From positions 1-18,519 of the forward strand of contig JAEZKS010000193.1 of assembly GCA_023436075.1 (NCBI GenBank): a stretch of 18,519 nt of DNA. The letters run 5' to 3'. Position numbers and translations under genes: made by a program. Below are positions 1 through 6,786 of this stretch, in pieces. The notes under the pieces are model-generated. The model did no database searches. It was given only the letters and a program-made list of their open reading frames with translations, and was not told the origin of the DNA. The first letter of the stretch is position 1, and every line of letters begins with the position of its first letter. The DNA is from Methanobacteriota archaeon (GTDB taxonomy: Archaea > Halobacteriota > Methanocellia > Methanocellales > Methanocellaceae).

Positions 1-111
1 AGGCCGCAGCGATCGCAGGCTTCGCCACGCAGCGATCGCAGTCATTACAAGTGTTTTCTGTAACGTAGTGCCGCGTCCGCTGCGTGGCGAAGCCTGCGAT
101 CGCTGCGGCCT
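1..111. repeat. Perfect 34-bp inverted repeat with GCGATCGC octamers
   Basis: Bases 1-34 are the exact reverse complement of bases 78-111, separated by a 43-base less GC-rich spacer (35-77). The arms are GC-rich, and the octamer palindrome GCGATCGC occurs three times (9-16, 32-39, 96-103). A 14-base direct repeat (5-18 and 28-41) sits in and beside the left arm. The left arm begins at the first base of the window, so the element may extend outside it. It could be a dispersed palindromic repeat, a miniature element or a very stable hairpin. No target-site duplication can be judged. The repeat is seen directly; its nature is unknown. Confidence 0.85.
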
Positions 112-371
112 TAATAATCGCACCCTACATTCCGCGACACATTGCACGGTAACATCTGCGACAAGCAGAACAAGAAAAAGCCAGTCATATCACCAATCCG
201 AAAAATGCAGAAGGATTTTTTAATAATAGTGTACAGGGGAACCTTTTGGGAAATGTTCCCGTGCGTCTTTCCAAAACGATCCTTAAATCGGTGCCTTCGG
301 CACATGTGTTTGGTGTCGAGACCCAGGGGGCTTTTGAAAAAGCCCCCGGAAGCCCCTCAAAATTTTTTTAG
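112..371. other. Non-coding stretch without a recognisable gene
   Basis: This stretch is less GC-rich than the operon. Open frames on both strands (for example 111-305 minus, 142-390 plus) translate to peptides without recognisable domains, ribosome-binding sites or typical composition, so I do not call them genes. Visible structures are short hairpins: 237-242 with 255-260, 291-295 with 299-303, and the strong stem at 326-347. It lies 3' of the tRNA gene and may include its trailer and terminator. Confidence 0.6.
326..347. terminator. Strong 10-bp hairpin, possible terminator
   Basis: Bases 326-335 pair perfectly with 338-347, leaving a two-base centre, so the real loop is probably a little larger. 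On the plus strand the stem is followed about 15 bases later by a run of seven T residues (363-369), resembling an intrinsic terminator. No plus-strand gene ends here, however. Read on the minus strand it lies just past the tRNA-Ser 3' end. Function is inferred only from shape. Confidence 0.35.
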
Positions 372-474
372 CGCCGGGGAAGGGACTTGAACCCTTGAGA
401 GATTTGCACCTCACAAGCTTGCTGGTAATCAAAATGAATTCCAGGCTTGCGCCTTACCACTAGACTACCCCGGC
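372..474 (-). tRNA. tRNA-Ser(GGA) with 19-nt canonical intron
   Basis: Read on the minus strand, the gene folds as a class II tRNA. It has a 7-bp acceptor stem (468-474 with 373-379), a 3-bp D stem, a 5-bp anticodon stem CAAGC/GCTTG, a long variable arm with a 5-bp stem (GAGGT/ATCTC), a 5-bp T stem with loop TTCAAGT, and discriminator G at 372. The anticodon GGA is at 442-440. The variable arm and G discriminator agree with serine. The anticodon loop is interrupted by an intron at 438-420, after position 37. Exon CTGG pairs with intron CCAG to give a four-bp helix flanked by three-base bulges AAT and CAA, which is the bulge-helix-bulge cut by archaeal tRNA splicing endonuclease. CCA is not encoded. 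The spliced length is 84 nt. Confidence 0.93.
420..438 (-). other. tRNA-Ser intron (bulge-helix-bulge)
   Basis: This is the nineteen-base intron between tRNA positions 37 and 38. Its 3' part, CCAG, pairs with CTGG spanning the start of the anticodon loop. Both predicted cut sites fall after the second base of a three-base bulge, as in canonical archaeal introns. The remaining intron forms only a weak, partly mismatched stem. Confidence 0.85.
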
Positions 475-571
475 ATTTTGCAACTTTACTATACCTTTCT
501 ATCATTTAACGTTTTTCATTGATGCCAGAAAGTCGAAGCCAGTGCACATCAATGCGACGTATAGCCTGGCT

Positions 572-591
572 AAAAATCGCGCACGCGCGCG
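572..591 (-). terminator. GC hairpin plus T-run after truB
   Basis: On the minus strand, about 20 bases past the truB stop, CGCGC (591-587) pairs with GCGCG (582-578) around a four-base loop. One A and five T residues (576-572) follow. Archaeal RNA polymerase terminates at T-runs, so this is a reasonable end for the superoperon transcript and would separate it from the tRNA gene. Inferred from sequence shape only. Confidence 0.45.
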
Positions 592-612
592 AAGCCGCCG
601 CCCGGACATAGT

Positions 613-1626
613 TCATTGTGCTTTGTTCTTCCACCCGGACGGGTAGACGCCCGGCTTCATGGCCACTGCCAGCGTATCGATCGCCTGGCCTTCGGCAGCC
701 TTGAGCATCTCTTCCGAAGACATCAGTGCCTTGCCGAGGGAGACAGCCTCGCCCAGGTGGGTAAACACAGCGACCGTGTCGCCGGGCCTGATGCCCGACT
801 GCAGGCGGCTGATGCCCTGGACGCCGAGCCGCGCGCCGCGGGCCAGCGCGTCGACGGCGCTATCCTTGACGACGATCGCGGGCAGATCGCGAAGCGCGTA
901 CTCCATTGGGTAGATGCACTTGCGCAGCGGGCCCTCGTTGCCTGTTTCCTTCCATATCTCATATGTATCCTTCAGCGTATGAAGGGTGATCAGCGACTCG
1001 TCCTCCCTGAAAGGCCCGCTCTTGGTGCGGCGCAGCTCGTACATGTGGGCTCCGCAGCCAAGCGCTTCGCCGATATCGTGGCACAGCTTCCTGATGTAAG
1101 TCCCTGCCTCGCAGCCTACGATAAAGAGAACGTCCCGGTCGGACTTCTCCAGGAAATTGATGTAGTAGATGGTTCGTTTTCGCACCTGTCGCTTGACCGC
1201 GGAGACGAGCGGCGGTCGCTGGTAGATCACGCCCGTGAATTCTTCCATGACACGCCTGACCTGGCCTTCGGGCACATCGGCGTGGAGGCGCATGACGCAG
1301 ACGTATTCTTTGCCGGAGAGAAGCAGTACCCTGACGAGCCGGGTCGCATCGCCCAGCATGGTCGGCAGGCCGCCGGTCACATGAGGGTCGAGCGTGCCGC
1401 TGTGACCGGCCCTTTTGATATGCAGGATGCCCTTGACCCATGAGACGACTTCGTGGCTGGTCGGGCCAGGGGGCTTGTCGAGGTTGATAACGCCTGTTTC
1501 CAGCAGCTCTTGTATTGTCCTCTTGTAAGGGTCTTTGCCGTAGCCATGTGCCTTGTCGTCCGACTTGATCAGCCACTCGCGCGCGACCGAGCCACCGGGC
1601 TCTCTTGTTAATGTCCCGTTCAACAT
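613..1626 (-). CDS. truB: tRNA/rRNA pseudouridine synthase TruB/Cbf5
   Basis: Archaeal Cbf5 family, 337 residues. It isomerises uridine to pseudouridine, guided by H/ACA RNAs with Nop10, Gar1 and L7Ae, and can also make Psi55 in tRNA. The motif HSGTLDP at 75-81 carries the catalytic Asp80. GTYIRKL at 175-181 and the RRTKSGPF block near 199-206 are typical of the TruB fold. A PUA RNA-binding domain fills roughly residues 250-325. The start chosen is the ATG at 1626, which overlaps the cmk stop by seven bases. An in-frame upstream start would lie deep inside cmk and adds unrelated residues. It is the last gene of the operon, with a hairpin and T-run beyond it. The family motif usually reads TGVLP; here it is TGGLP (84-88), a minor change outside the catalytic residue. 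Confidence 0.95.
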   Translation of the reverse strand: MLNGTLTREPGGSVAREWLIKSDDKAHGYGKDPYKRTIQELLETGVINLDKPPGPTSHEVVSWVKGILHIKRAGHSGTLDPHVTGGLPTMLGDATRLVRVLLLSGKEYVCVMRLHADVPEGQVRRVMEEFTGVIYQRPPLVSAVKRQVRKRTIYYINFLEKSDRDVLFIVGCEAGTYIRKLCHDIGEALGCGAHMYELRRTKSGPFREDESLITLHTLKDTYEIWKETGNEGPLRKCIYPMEYALRDLPAIVVKDSAVDALARGARLGVQGISRLQSGIRPGDTVAVFTHLGEAVSLGKALMSSEEMLKAAEGQAIDTLAVAMKPGVYPSGWKNKAQ

Positions 1627-2150
1627 TTTCGCTTCAGCTCTTCCATGGCCTTGAAAATGATGCTGGCGACACCCTTCGCGTCCCACTTGCTAGTGTCGAT
1701 AACCAGGTCATAGCAGGACAGGTCCGTGAGGTCGATATCATAAAAGTTCTTGTAGCGCATGATCTCGCACTTCTGCCGGGCTTCGGTCTCGTCGTAGGCT
1801 CGGTGCACCGGGATATCCTCGCGATTCGCGATGCGCTCGGCGCGCACCCGCAACGGGGTTTTGAGCCATATCTTCAGGTCGGCGTCGATGGTCCATCCGG
1901 CGAGCCGGCCTTCCACGAGCACGTCCGGGTATTTAGTGGAAAGCTCTTTCTGTCGCTGGTCGATGGCCAGGTCGATGGTCCGGTCGGACTCGGCGAGACG
2001 GCCGAACTCTTCGAGCGTCATACCACGTTCGGCAGCGAGCTTCCGGAACTGCTCCCCTGCAGATATGATGACGAAGCTGCACTCTCCGGCGATTTCCCGG
2101 GCTACCGAAGTCTTGCCGGAGCCCGGCTGTCCGCTTAATGTGATGATCAT
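1620..2150 (-). CDS. cmk: Cytidylate kinase
   Basis: Archaeal-type CMP/dCMP kinase, 176 residues, which phosphorylates CMP to CDP with ATP in pyrimidine nucleotide supply. The P-loop GQPGSGKT is at residues 7-14 at the very N terminus. The conserved LVEGRLAGW segment (about 97-105) belongs to the CMP-binding part of the family, and an Arg/Glu-rich lid region (RAERIANRED) follows. The length is typical of the short archaeal enzyme. Its ATG overlaps the stop of the upstream EMC3-like gene by four bases (ATGA), and its own stop overlaps the truB start, so translation is probably coupled on both sides. In many archaea L34e and L14e flank this gene; neither is here. Confidence 0.95.
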   Translation of the reverse strand: MIITLSGQPGSGKTSVAREIAGECSFVIISAGEQFRKLAAERGMTLEEFGRLAESDRTIDLAIDQRQKELSTKYPDVLVEGRLAGWTIDADLKIWLKTPLRVRAERIANREDIPVHRAYDETEARQKCEIMRYKNFYDIDLTDLSCYDLVIDTSKWDAKGVASIIFKAMEELKRKC

Positions 2151-2941
2151 GTTGCTATACCCACGTTGAAAGCCTTACGGATGACCTGGCTGATGGCCAT
2201 CGAGCACAGGATCGACCAGATGACCCACCATGGGAAGAACAGGAAGCCACCAGTGGCCAGCTCGACCTGACCTGCGAAGGGAAACACCATCGAGATGTGG
2301 GGGTGGAGGCTGAGGTACCACCATGCCCATATGAACAGCGGGACCGAGATGATGGCCAGGAATCCCATGGGCTTGAACTGCATCTTGTTAATTTCCATCT
2401 GCTCTGACATGCCTGCCATCTGCTCATCCTGCAATTTTTTAATCTTAGCCTTGTTGCCGGAAAGCTGAGCCTCTCGCATCTCCTTCTGAATGACGCGATT
2501 CTTCTCGGTGATCTGGCGCATGAGGTCCCAGTCCATAGTGTACTTCTGGATGAAAGTGGAAAACAAGGCTACGATCGCCGCGATGGCCAGGACCATGATA
2601 TAAAATGGCATTGTGCTGGTGAACGGGGAGACAATCAAGTCGACAGCGTGGGCGACCACGTTCCGGAAGTCCATCCAGAGCATAGAGGCGAACATGACCA
2701 GGAAGCCGAAGATGAGAATGCCCATCTCGATCTTGCCGAGGATGCCACCTCTCTTTTTACGAGGCGTCGCCGGCTTTGCCACCTGGGCGGCCGGTTTGAT
2801 CTCCGTCACAGGTTCCGGCTCCGCAGAGACACTCGCTTCAGCCTCCTGTACTTCCATCTCACGCTTTCTCTCTTCCGGAGTCTTTGGCGCCGATTTACCT
2901 GCATCGGCCCGTCGCTTGCCTTTTTTCTTACTATCGCTCAT
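2147..2941 (-). CDS. EMC3/TMCO1-like membrane protein (DUF106, Oxa1 superfamily)
   Basis: A 264-residue membrane protein of the DUF106 family, the archaeal relatives of EMC3, TMCO1 and Oxa1/YidC, thought to insert membrane proteins. I see a hydrophilic Lys/Glu/Pro-rich N-terminal tail (about 1-68) and hydrophobic segments near 72-90, 111-131, 192-211 and 232-252. A charged, probably coiled-coil cytosolic stretch (about 138-187) lies between the second and third segments, the family's hallmark layout. A GAGGAG ribosome-binding site precedes the ATG. Its position two genes after secY fits a role in membrane insertion at the translocon. The long N-terminal tail is longer than the core fold needs. 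The family call is confident; biochemical function is inferred from homology. Confidence 0.88.
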   Translation of the reverse strand: MSDSKKKGKRRADAGKSAPKTPEERKREMEVQEAEASVSAEPEPVTEIKPAAQVAKPATPRKKRGGILGKIEMGILIFGFLVMFASMLWMDFRNVVAHAVDLIVSPFTSTMPFYIMVLAIAAIVALFSTFIQKYTMDWDLMRQITEKNRVIQKEMREAQLSGNKAKIKKLQDEQMAGMSEQMEINKMQFKPMGFLAIISVPLFIWAWWYLSLHPHISMVFPFAGQVELATGGFLFFPWWVIWSILCSMAISQVIRKAFNVGIAT

Positions 2942-3002
2942 CCTGGTCTCCTCTCGTATAAGTGTAAATATGTGCCCGCAGGTATTAAAAAGTGCGGCAT
3001 GG
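2942..3002 (-). promoter_or_regulatory. AT-rich gap, possible internal promoter
   Basis: The 61-base gap between adk and the EMC3-like gene is notably A/T-rich for this operon. On the minus strand it contains TTTTTAATA (2990-2982) and CATATTTAC segments that resemble weak archaeal TATA elements. The upstream one would place a start site about 15-20 bases before the ATG. The call rests on composition and position only. Confidence 0.3.
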
Positions 3003-3653
3003 TCAGGCGAACTGTGAGAGCGCCTTGATCAGGTCCGTCTTGACTTCCTCGATCTCCCTGTCTCCGTCGATGTTGACGAGGATACCCACCTTCTTGTAAT
3101 AGTCGAGTACGGGCTGGGTCTGTTTCGTATAGACTGCCAGGCGATTCTTGATCGCCTCTTCCCTGTCGTCGGCGCGCTGATACAACTCGCCGCCGCACGC
3201 ATCGCAGATATCCTTGACTTTTGAGGGATTGAACGCCACGTGGTACGAGGCACCGCATCCTTTGCAAATCCGCCTGCCGGAAAGCCTCTTTACCAGTGCG
3301 TTAGTCCCGACCTCGATGTTGACGACCGCCGTCAGCTTCCGGTTCAGGTCGTCCATGATCTCGTCGAGCGCCTTCGCCTGAGGGATCGTCCTCGGGTACC
3401 CATCGAGCAGGAACCCCTTCTTCATGTCGGGCTCTTCGAGCCGACTGCGGACCAGGTCGTTCAGGAGCTGGTCCGGCACGAGCTCGCCTTTGTCCATGTA
3501 GGACTTGGCCTTGATGCCCAGAGGAGTGCCTTTTTTGACGTTCTCGCGGAGGATATCCCCCGTCGAGATGTGGGGCACGTTGAACTCTTCAGACAAAAAT
3601 TTGGCCTGGGTGCCTTTTCCGGCACCCGGTGGGCCAAAGAGGACGATCTGCAT
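3003..3653 (-). CDS. adk: Adenylate kinase, bacterial-type with zinc lid
   Basis: Interconverts ATP + AMP and 2 ADP in the cytosol; 216 residues from the chosen ATG. The P-loop GPPGAGKGT spans 7-15, the NMP-binding STGD motif is near 30-33, LLDGYPRT is at 82-89, and the lid carries Cys130, Cys133, Cys150 and Cys153, a four-cysteine zinc site. DDREEAIKNRL (162-172) supplies catalytic arginines. This is the long bacterial-style enzyme, not the ~190-residue AdkA of many archaea. The start at 3653 has GAGGAG eight bases upstream; an in-frame GTG at 3662 would overlap that site and the secY stop, so it is less likely. It lies just after secY, as is common in both bacterial spc operons and several euryarchaea. 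Confidence 0.96.
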   Translation of the reverse strand: MQIVLFGPPGAGKGTQAKFLSEEFNVPHISTGDILRENVKKGTPLGIKAKSYMDKGELVPDQLLNDLVRSRLEEPDMKKGFLLDGYPRTIPQAKALDEIMDDLNRKLTAVVNIEVGTNALVKRLSGRRICKGCGASYHVAFNPSKVKDICDACGGELYQRADDREEAIKNRLAVYTKQTQPVLDYYKKVGILVNIDGDREIEEVKTDLIKALSQFA

Positions 3654-3658
3654 GCCGC

Positions 3659-5188
3659 TCACTCCTCGCCGAGGAACCTGCGTATGAGCGGGTGCATCTC
3701 CATGAGCTGCTCACTCGCCAGCTTCTCATATAGCTGGTAGATGATGCTCACGCACAGTAGCATGCCGGTACCGGACACCATGCCCAGCACACCGAACAGA
3801 CTGGCAATGAGCGTTAGCAGGCCGACGAACGCGCCGCCGATCACCGTCACCTTGGGGATATAGCGCGAGACGACCTTCTCGATCACCTGCTCGTTCCGGC
3901 GGAAGCCGGGGATCTGCATGCCGCTCTTCTGGATCTGCTTCGCCACGCGGGATGCGCCCATGCCGGTGGTCTGCACCCAGAATATGGCGAAGAGGATGCC
4001 GCCCGCGATCAGGATGAACGCATCCGTGAACACGTGCAATAAGATCTCATACCACTGAATGCCAGGCATGCTCTGCGATACCAGTGATGGCACCCAGTCC
4101 TGCATGCCGTTGATCGGGTTGATGAAGTACATGAGGCCGCCAGTGGGACGATTATCGAGGTTGTATGTGCCCAGCCAGCTAATGTTATAGTTCCTGTACA
4201 GGAACATCCCGATCATCTGGAGGTTGGCCTGGAGAGCCCGCACCAGGATCATTGGCAGGACTGACGCGTAGATGAGCTTGACCGGGAACTTGCCCCGGGC
4301 GCCGCGAACCGCCGAGTGTGCCAGCGGAATCTCAATGCGCGTGGACTCGACGTACACGACCATCAGGAAGATGGCGACGGTAGACAGCAGCGCTAATATC
4401 TCGCTCGTATAGAGGAAATTGAAGATCGTATCCGGCTGCAGCCATGCGGACAATCCAGGCGGCTCCGTGATCAGGTAATGCCATTTGAAGATGATACCAA
4501 TAGGCAGGTTCTGAGCGGTCGAAGAGTCGCCAATCGACAGCGGAAGCTTTTGGTACGGCGGCAGCCAGTTGATGACGCCACCTACCAGCGCCTGCGCGAT
4601 GCCTGCTACGATGAACAGGCTCACACCGCTTCCTATGCCCCACTTGGAGACGATCTCATCCATGTAGAGGATGAGCACGCCACCGACGCAGACCTGCAGG
4701 AATATAATGAAAGCTAACCAGTCAGAACCGATCCCGAGATTTGCGGCAAGAATGTCGTCGGCCTTCAGATAGCCTCCGAAGATCTGGGGGAGGGTTTCGA
4801 CGACGATCATCACGAAGACCAGTAGCTTTTGCAGCCCCTGGAAGATCGCCTGGTCCTGCGTCTCGGTGACATCAAGCTTCAATATCTCCGCGCCGACCAG
4901 CAATTGTAGCACGATCGACGCAGTAACGATAGGCCCGATACCCAGCAGGATGATGGAGCCGGTCGCACCGGCGAAGATCGCACGGTACGCCTGCAGCACA
5001 TCCTGAGAGTCCTGGCTCAAACCGAAAACGGCTACGTTCGACAATATGAAGTAGAGGACCAGTATCCCCGCGGTCCACATCAGCTTCTTGCGGAAGTGGA
5101 CGTGCTTCTCCGGCCGTTTGACGGCCGGAAGTCGCCTGAGGAATGGCTCGATCGCGTCCTTAATACCCTTATTCCCAGATTCAACCAT
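3659..5188 (-). CDS. secY: Preprotein translocase subunit SecY
   Basis: Central channel of the Sec translocon (Sec61 alpha homologue), 509 residues, with about ten membrane-spanning segments. The first lies at about 36-56. A Gly-rich plug and second segment (GATGSIILLGIGPIVTAS, about 74-91) is followed by a conserved LVGAEILKLD stretch. A basic cytosolic loop (STRIEIPLAHS...) and a late cytosolic loop containing GMGASRVAKQIQKSGMQIPGF, where ribosome and partners dock, match archaeal SecY. The start ATG at 5188 is preceded by AAGGTG. The stop lies six bases before the adk ATG, so adk is probably translationally coupled. SecE and Sec61 beta are not in this window. Confidence 0.97.
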   Translation of the reverse strand: MVESGNKGIKDAIEPFLRRLPAVKRPEKHVHFRKKLMWTAGILVLYFILSNVAVFGLSQDSQDVLQAYRAIFAGATGSIILLGIGPIVTASIVLQLLVGAEILKLDVTETQDQAIFQGLQKLLVFVMIVVETLPQIFGGYLKADDILAANLGIGSDWLAFIIFLQVCVGGVLILYMDEIVSKWGIGSGVSLFIVAGIAQALVGGVINWLPPYQKLPLSIGDSSTAQNLPIGIIFKWHYLITEPPGLSAWLQPDTIFNFLYTSEILALLSTVAIFLMVVYVESTRIEIPLAHSAVRGARGKFPVKLIYASVLPMILVRALQANLQMIGMFLYRNYNISWLGTYNLDNRPTGGLMYFINPINGMQDWVPSLVSQSMPGIQWYEILLHVFTDAFILIAGGILFAIFWVQTTGMGASRVAKQIQKSGMQIPGFRRNEQVIEKVVSRYIPKVTVIGGAFVGLLTLIASLFGVLGMVSGTGMLLCVSIIYQLYEKLASEQLMEMHPLIRRFLGEE

Positions 5189-5215
5189 TCTGACACCTTT
5201 TTGGTTTGGTTTCGG

Positions 5216-5659
5216 TTATGCGGAGGTCTCTGTCTCTGATATGATCTGTCCGCCTTGCTCTTCAACTTTTGCCTTGGCCGTTGCGGAGACGGTGCCGACG
5301 GTTATCACGAATTTCCTGGATACCCTTCCGTTGCCGAGCAGCTTGTCGATGCCCAGAGTCTCCAGGTTGATTGCGATGCCGCCATCCTTCTCCTCGGCGT
5401 AGCCGCGTTCGACCAGGCCTGCGGCCAGCTCGTCGAGCTCGCCGACATTGATGAAGGAGACTTCAGTCCGGGTCACGAGAGGCCTCTTGAAGCCGTGCTT
5501 CCCGTACATCCAGCCTTCTTGCATCGCGCGGAACGTGTTGTGCTTGCACGCCCCGGCATGGCCCCTGCCGCCCCGGCTTCCTCCGCCACGGCGGTTCTTG
5601 TGGGTGCCGCCCCCGCAGGTGCGGGAGCCACGGAATGACTTATTTTTTACTTTGGTCAT
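5216..5659 (-). CDS. rpl15: Ribosomal protein uL15
   Basis: Large-subunit protein uL15, 147 residues. The N-terminal tail is rich in Gly and Arg (KNKSFRGSRTCGGGTHKNRR, then GGGSRGGRGHAGA) and threads into 23S rRNA; the C-terminal half is a globular domain with the family's typical KFVITVG strand. I chose the ATG at 5659: GAGGTGATC lies just upstream, overlapping the L30 stop. A GTG at 5668 would sit on the ribosome-binding site. It is the last ribosomal-protein gene of the spc-type block before secY, the usual archaeal order. Confidence 0.96.
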   Translation of the reverse strand: MTKVKNKSFRGSRTCGGGTHKNRRGGGSRGGRGHAGACKHNTFRAMQEGWMYGKHGFKRPLVTRTEVSFINVGELDELAAGLVERGYAEEKDGGIAINLETLGIDKLLGNGRVSRKFVITVGTVSATAKAKVEEQGGQIISETETSA

Positions 5660-5664
5660 CCTGA

Positions 5665-6126
5665 TCACCTCATCTTCTCGACGAGGACGGATATTTCCTC
5701 GCCGTAGTTGCCCAGCGCGCCACCCTGCTGGTAGGTCCTCTTGATGCCCGCGTGGCCCTTGCGGGGCGGGTGCATCCGGAACACAGGGTTCAACTCGGGC
5801 ATGTCTTTCAGCTTTGCCTTGCCGGATATGACGGCTGCAGCGAAGTCATTGATGCTCTTGTACGAGGAGTTCTTCGACACGTACTCGTCGGTCAGCCGGT
5901 CGCCGCCGACGAGCCTGCCGCGGTTCTCCAGGATGGTCGCCAGGGTGGCGGCGTCAATCTCGCCGTATGCCACGTAGTCCTTGACGACCTTGATCATGCC
6001 AAGGTAGTTCGGGGTATTCTCGACGACCACCGCGTGGTTGATCTGGTTGAGCCGCAGCATCCTGAGCGTGTCCTTGATCTCGGGCCGGGTGTTGACCCCG
6101 CCCTTGAGCCTGATAATGACGTACAT
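5665..6126 (-). CDS. rpl30: Ribosomal protein uL30
   Basis: Large-subunit protein uL30 in its longer archaeal/eukaryotic form, 153 residues. The N-terminal strand MYVIIRLKGGVNTRPEIKDT and the LRLNQINHAVVVE segment are characteristic, and a C-terminal extension absent from the ~60-residue bacterial protein includes the HPPRKGHAGIKR motif. The start overlaps the S5 stop by one base (TAATG), implying translational coupling. Confidence 0.96.
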   Translation of the reverse strand: MYVIIRLKGGVNTRPEIKDTLRMLRLNQINHAVVVENTPNYLGMIKVVKDYVAYGEIDAATLATILENRGRLVGGDRLTDEYVSKNSSYKSINDFAAAVISGKAKLKDMPELNPVFRMHPPRKGHAGIKRTYQQGGALGNYGEEISVLVEKMR

Positions 6127-6785
6127 TACTGGGCTACCTCCTCAGAGCGGCTCGTGCCGCGGGTGCGTACCGTGGTCGTGTTCTGCAGGGCGTTGTACGT
6201 AGCCAGGGCGAAGTTGATGGTCGTCCTGGTCTCACCTTCCGTCCGGCTCCACACGTCCTTGTACCCGGCCATTTCAAGCACCTTCTTAGAGGGGCCGCCA
6301 GCCGCCAGACCGAGGCCTCTCGGCGCCGGCATGAGGACGACGGTCAGCGAGCCCGCCTTGCCCTCCACCTTGGATGGCACGGTGTGCTCCAGTCCGCAGC
6401 CGCATTCCCATGAGCCGCAGCCACGGCTGACCTTGATCAGGTTCAGCTTGGCGTTCTCGATCGCCTTGCGGATCGCGGGCCCCACCTGGACGCCCTTGCC
6501 CTCCGCCAGCCCGACGAAGCCGTTGCCATTGCCGACGACGACGGTCGTTCGGAACTTGACCCTCCTGCCGGAGTCGGTCATGCGCTGCACCATGTTGATG
6601 TCGAGCACCTCGTCCACGAGGTCCGGTATCAGGGCATCGACGATCTGGTATTCTTTGATCGGCAGGCCGGACTCGAAGGCTTCCTCTATCGTCCTGATCT
6701 TGCCTTCGGCGACCAGCTTGCCCAGGCGCGTCTTGGGGACCCAGACGGTCTCCTCGCGCTTATAGCTTGATACTCCTCCTGCCAT
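6126..6785 (-). CDS. rps5: Ribosomal protein uS5
   Basis: Small-subunit protein uS5 (eukaryotic S2), near the mRNA entry site and important for decoding accuracy; 219 residues. The double-stranded RNA-binding-like N domain contains RRVKFRTTVVVGNGNGFVG, followed by the C-terminal alpha-beta domain with LMPAPRGLGLAAGG. A Cys-rich loop (CGSWECGCG) is usual for archaeal S5. The ATG at 6785 was chosen because GGAGGTG lies nine bases upstream, inside the end of L18; an earlier in-frame start would place that site within the coding region. The C-terminal tail is short and polar. Confidence 0.96.
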   Translation of the reverse strand: MAGGVSSYKREETVWVPKTRLGKLVAEGKIRTIEEAFESGLPIKEYQIVDALIPDLVDEVLDINMVQRMTDSGRRVKFRTTVVVGNGNGFVGLAEGKGVQVGPAIRKAIENAKLNLIKVSRGCGSWECGCGLEHTVPSKVEGKAGSLTVVLMPAPRGLGLAAGGPSKKVLEMAGYKDVWSRTEGETRTTINFALATYNALQNTTTVRTRGTSRSEEVAQ

Positions 6786-6786
6786 G

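Noticed and set aside
1..111. CRISPR repeat pair
   Set aside because: The two arms are inverted, not direct, and there is only one spacer-like interval; no cas genes are present.
111..305. 64-residue minus-strand frame beyond the tRNA
   Set aside because: No ribosome-binding site, no family resemblance, and it runs into the inverted repeat.
486..510. TATA box for tRNA-Ser
   Set aside because: A/T-rich bases such as GGTATAGTAAAG are present on the minus strand, but the spacing to the tRNA 5' end is too short or ambiguous to assign a specific box.
517..554. Box C/D-like or regulatory RNA from CATTGATG/CATCAATG inverted repeat
   Set aside because: Eight-bp arms with a 22-base loop, but no proper C and D box set or guide layout could be found.
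616..1443. Long plus-strand open frame opposite truB
   Set aside because: It is a shadow of high-GC third-position bias in the real gene; the protein has no recognisable features.
5752..6765. Long plus-strand open frame opposite L30 and S5
   Set aside because: It spans two certain ribosomal-protein genes antisense and has no recognisable domain.
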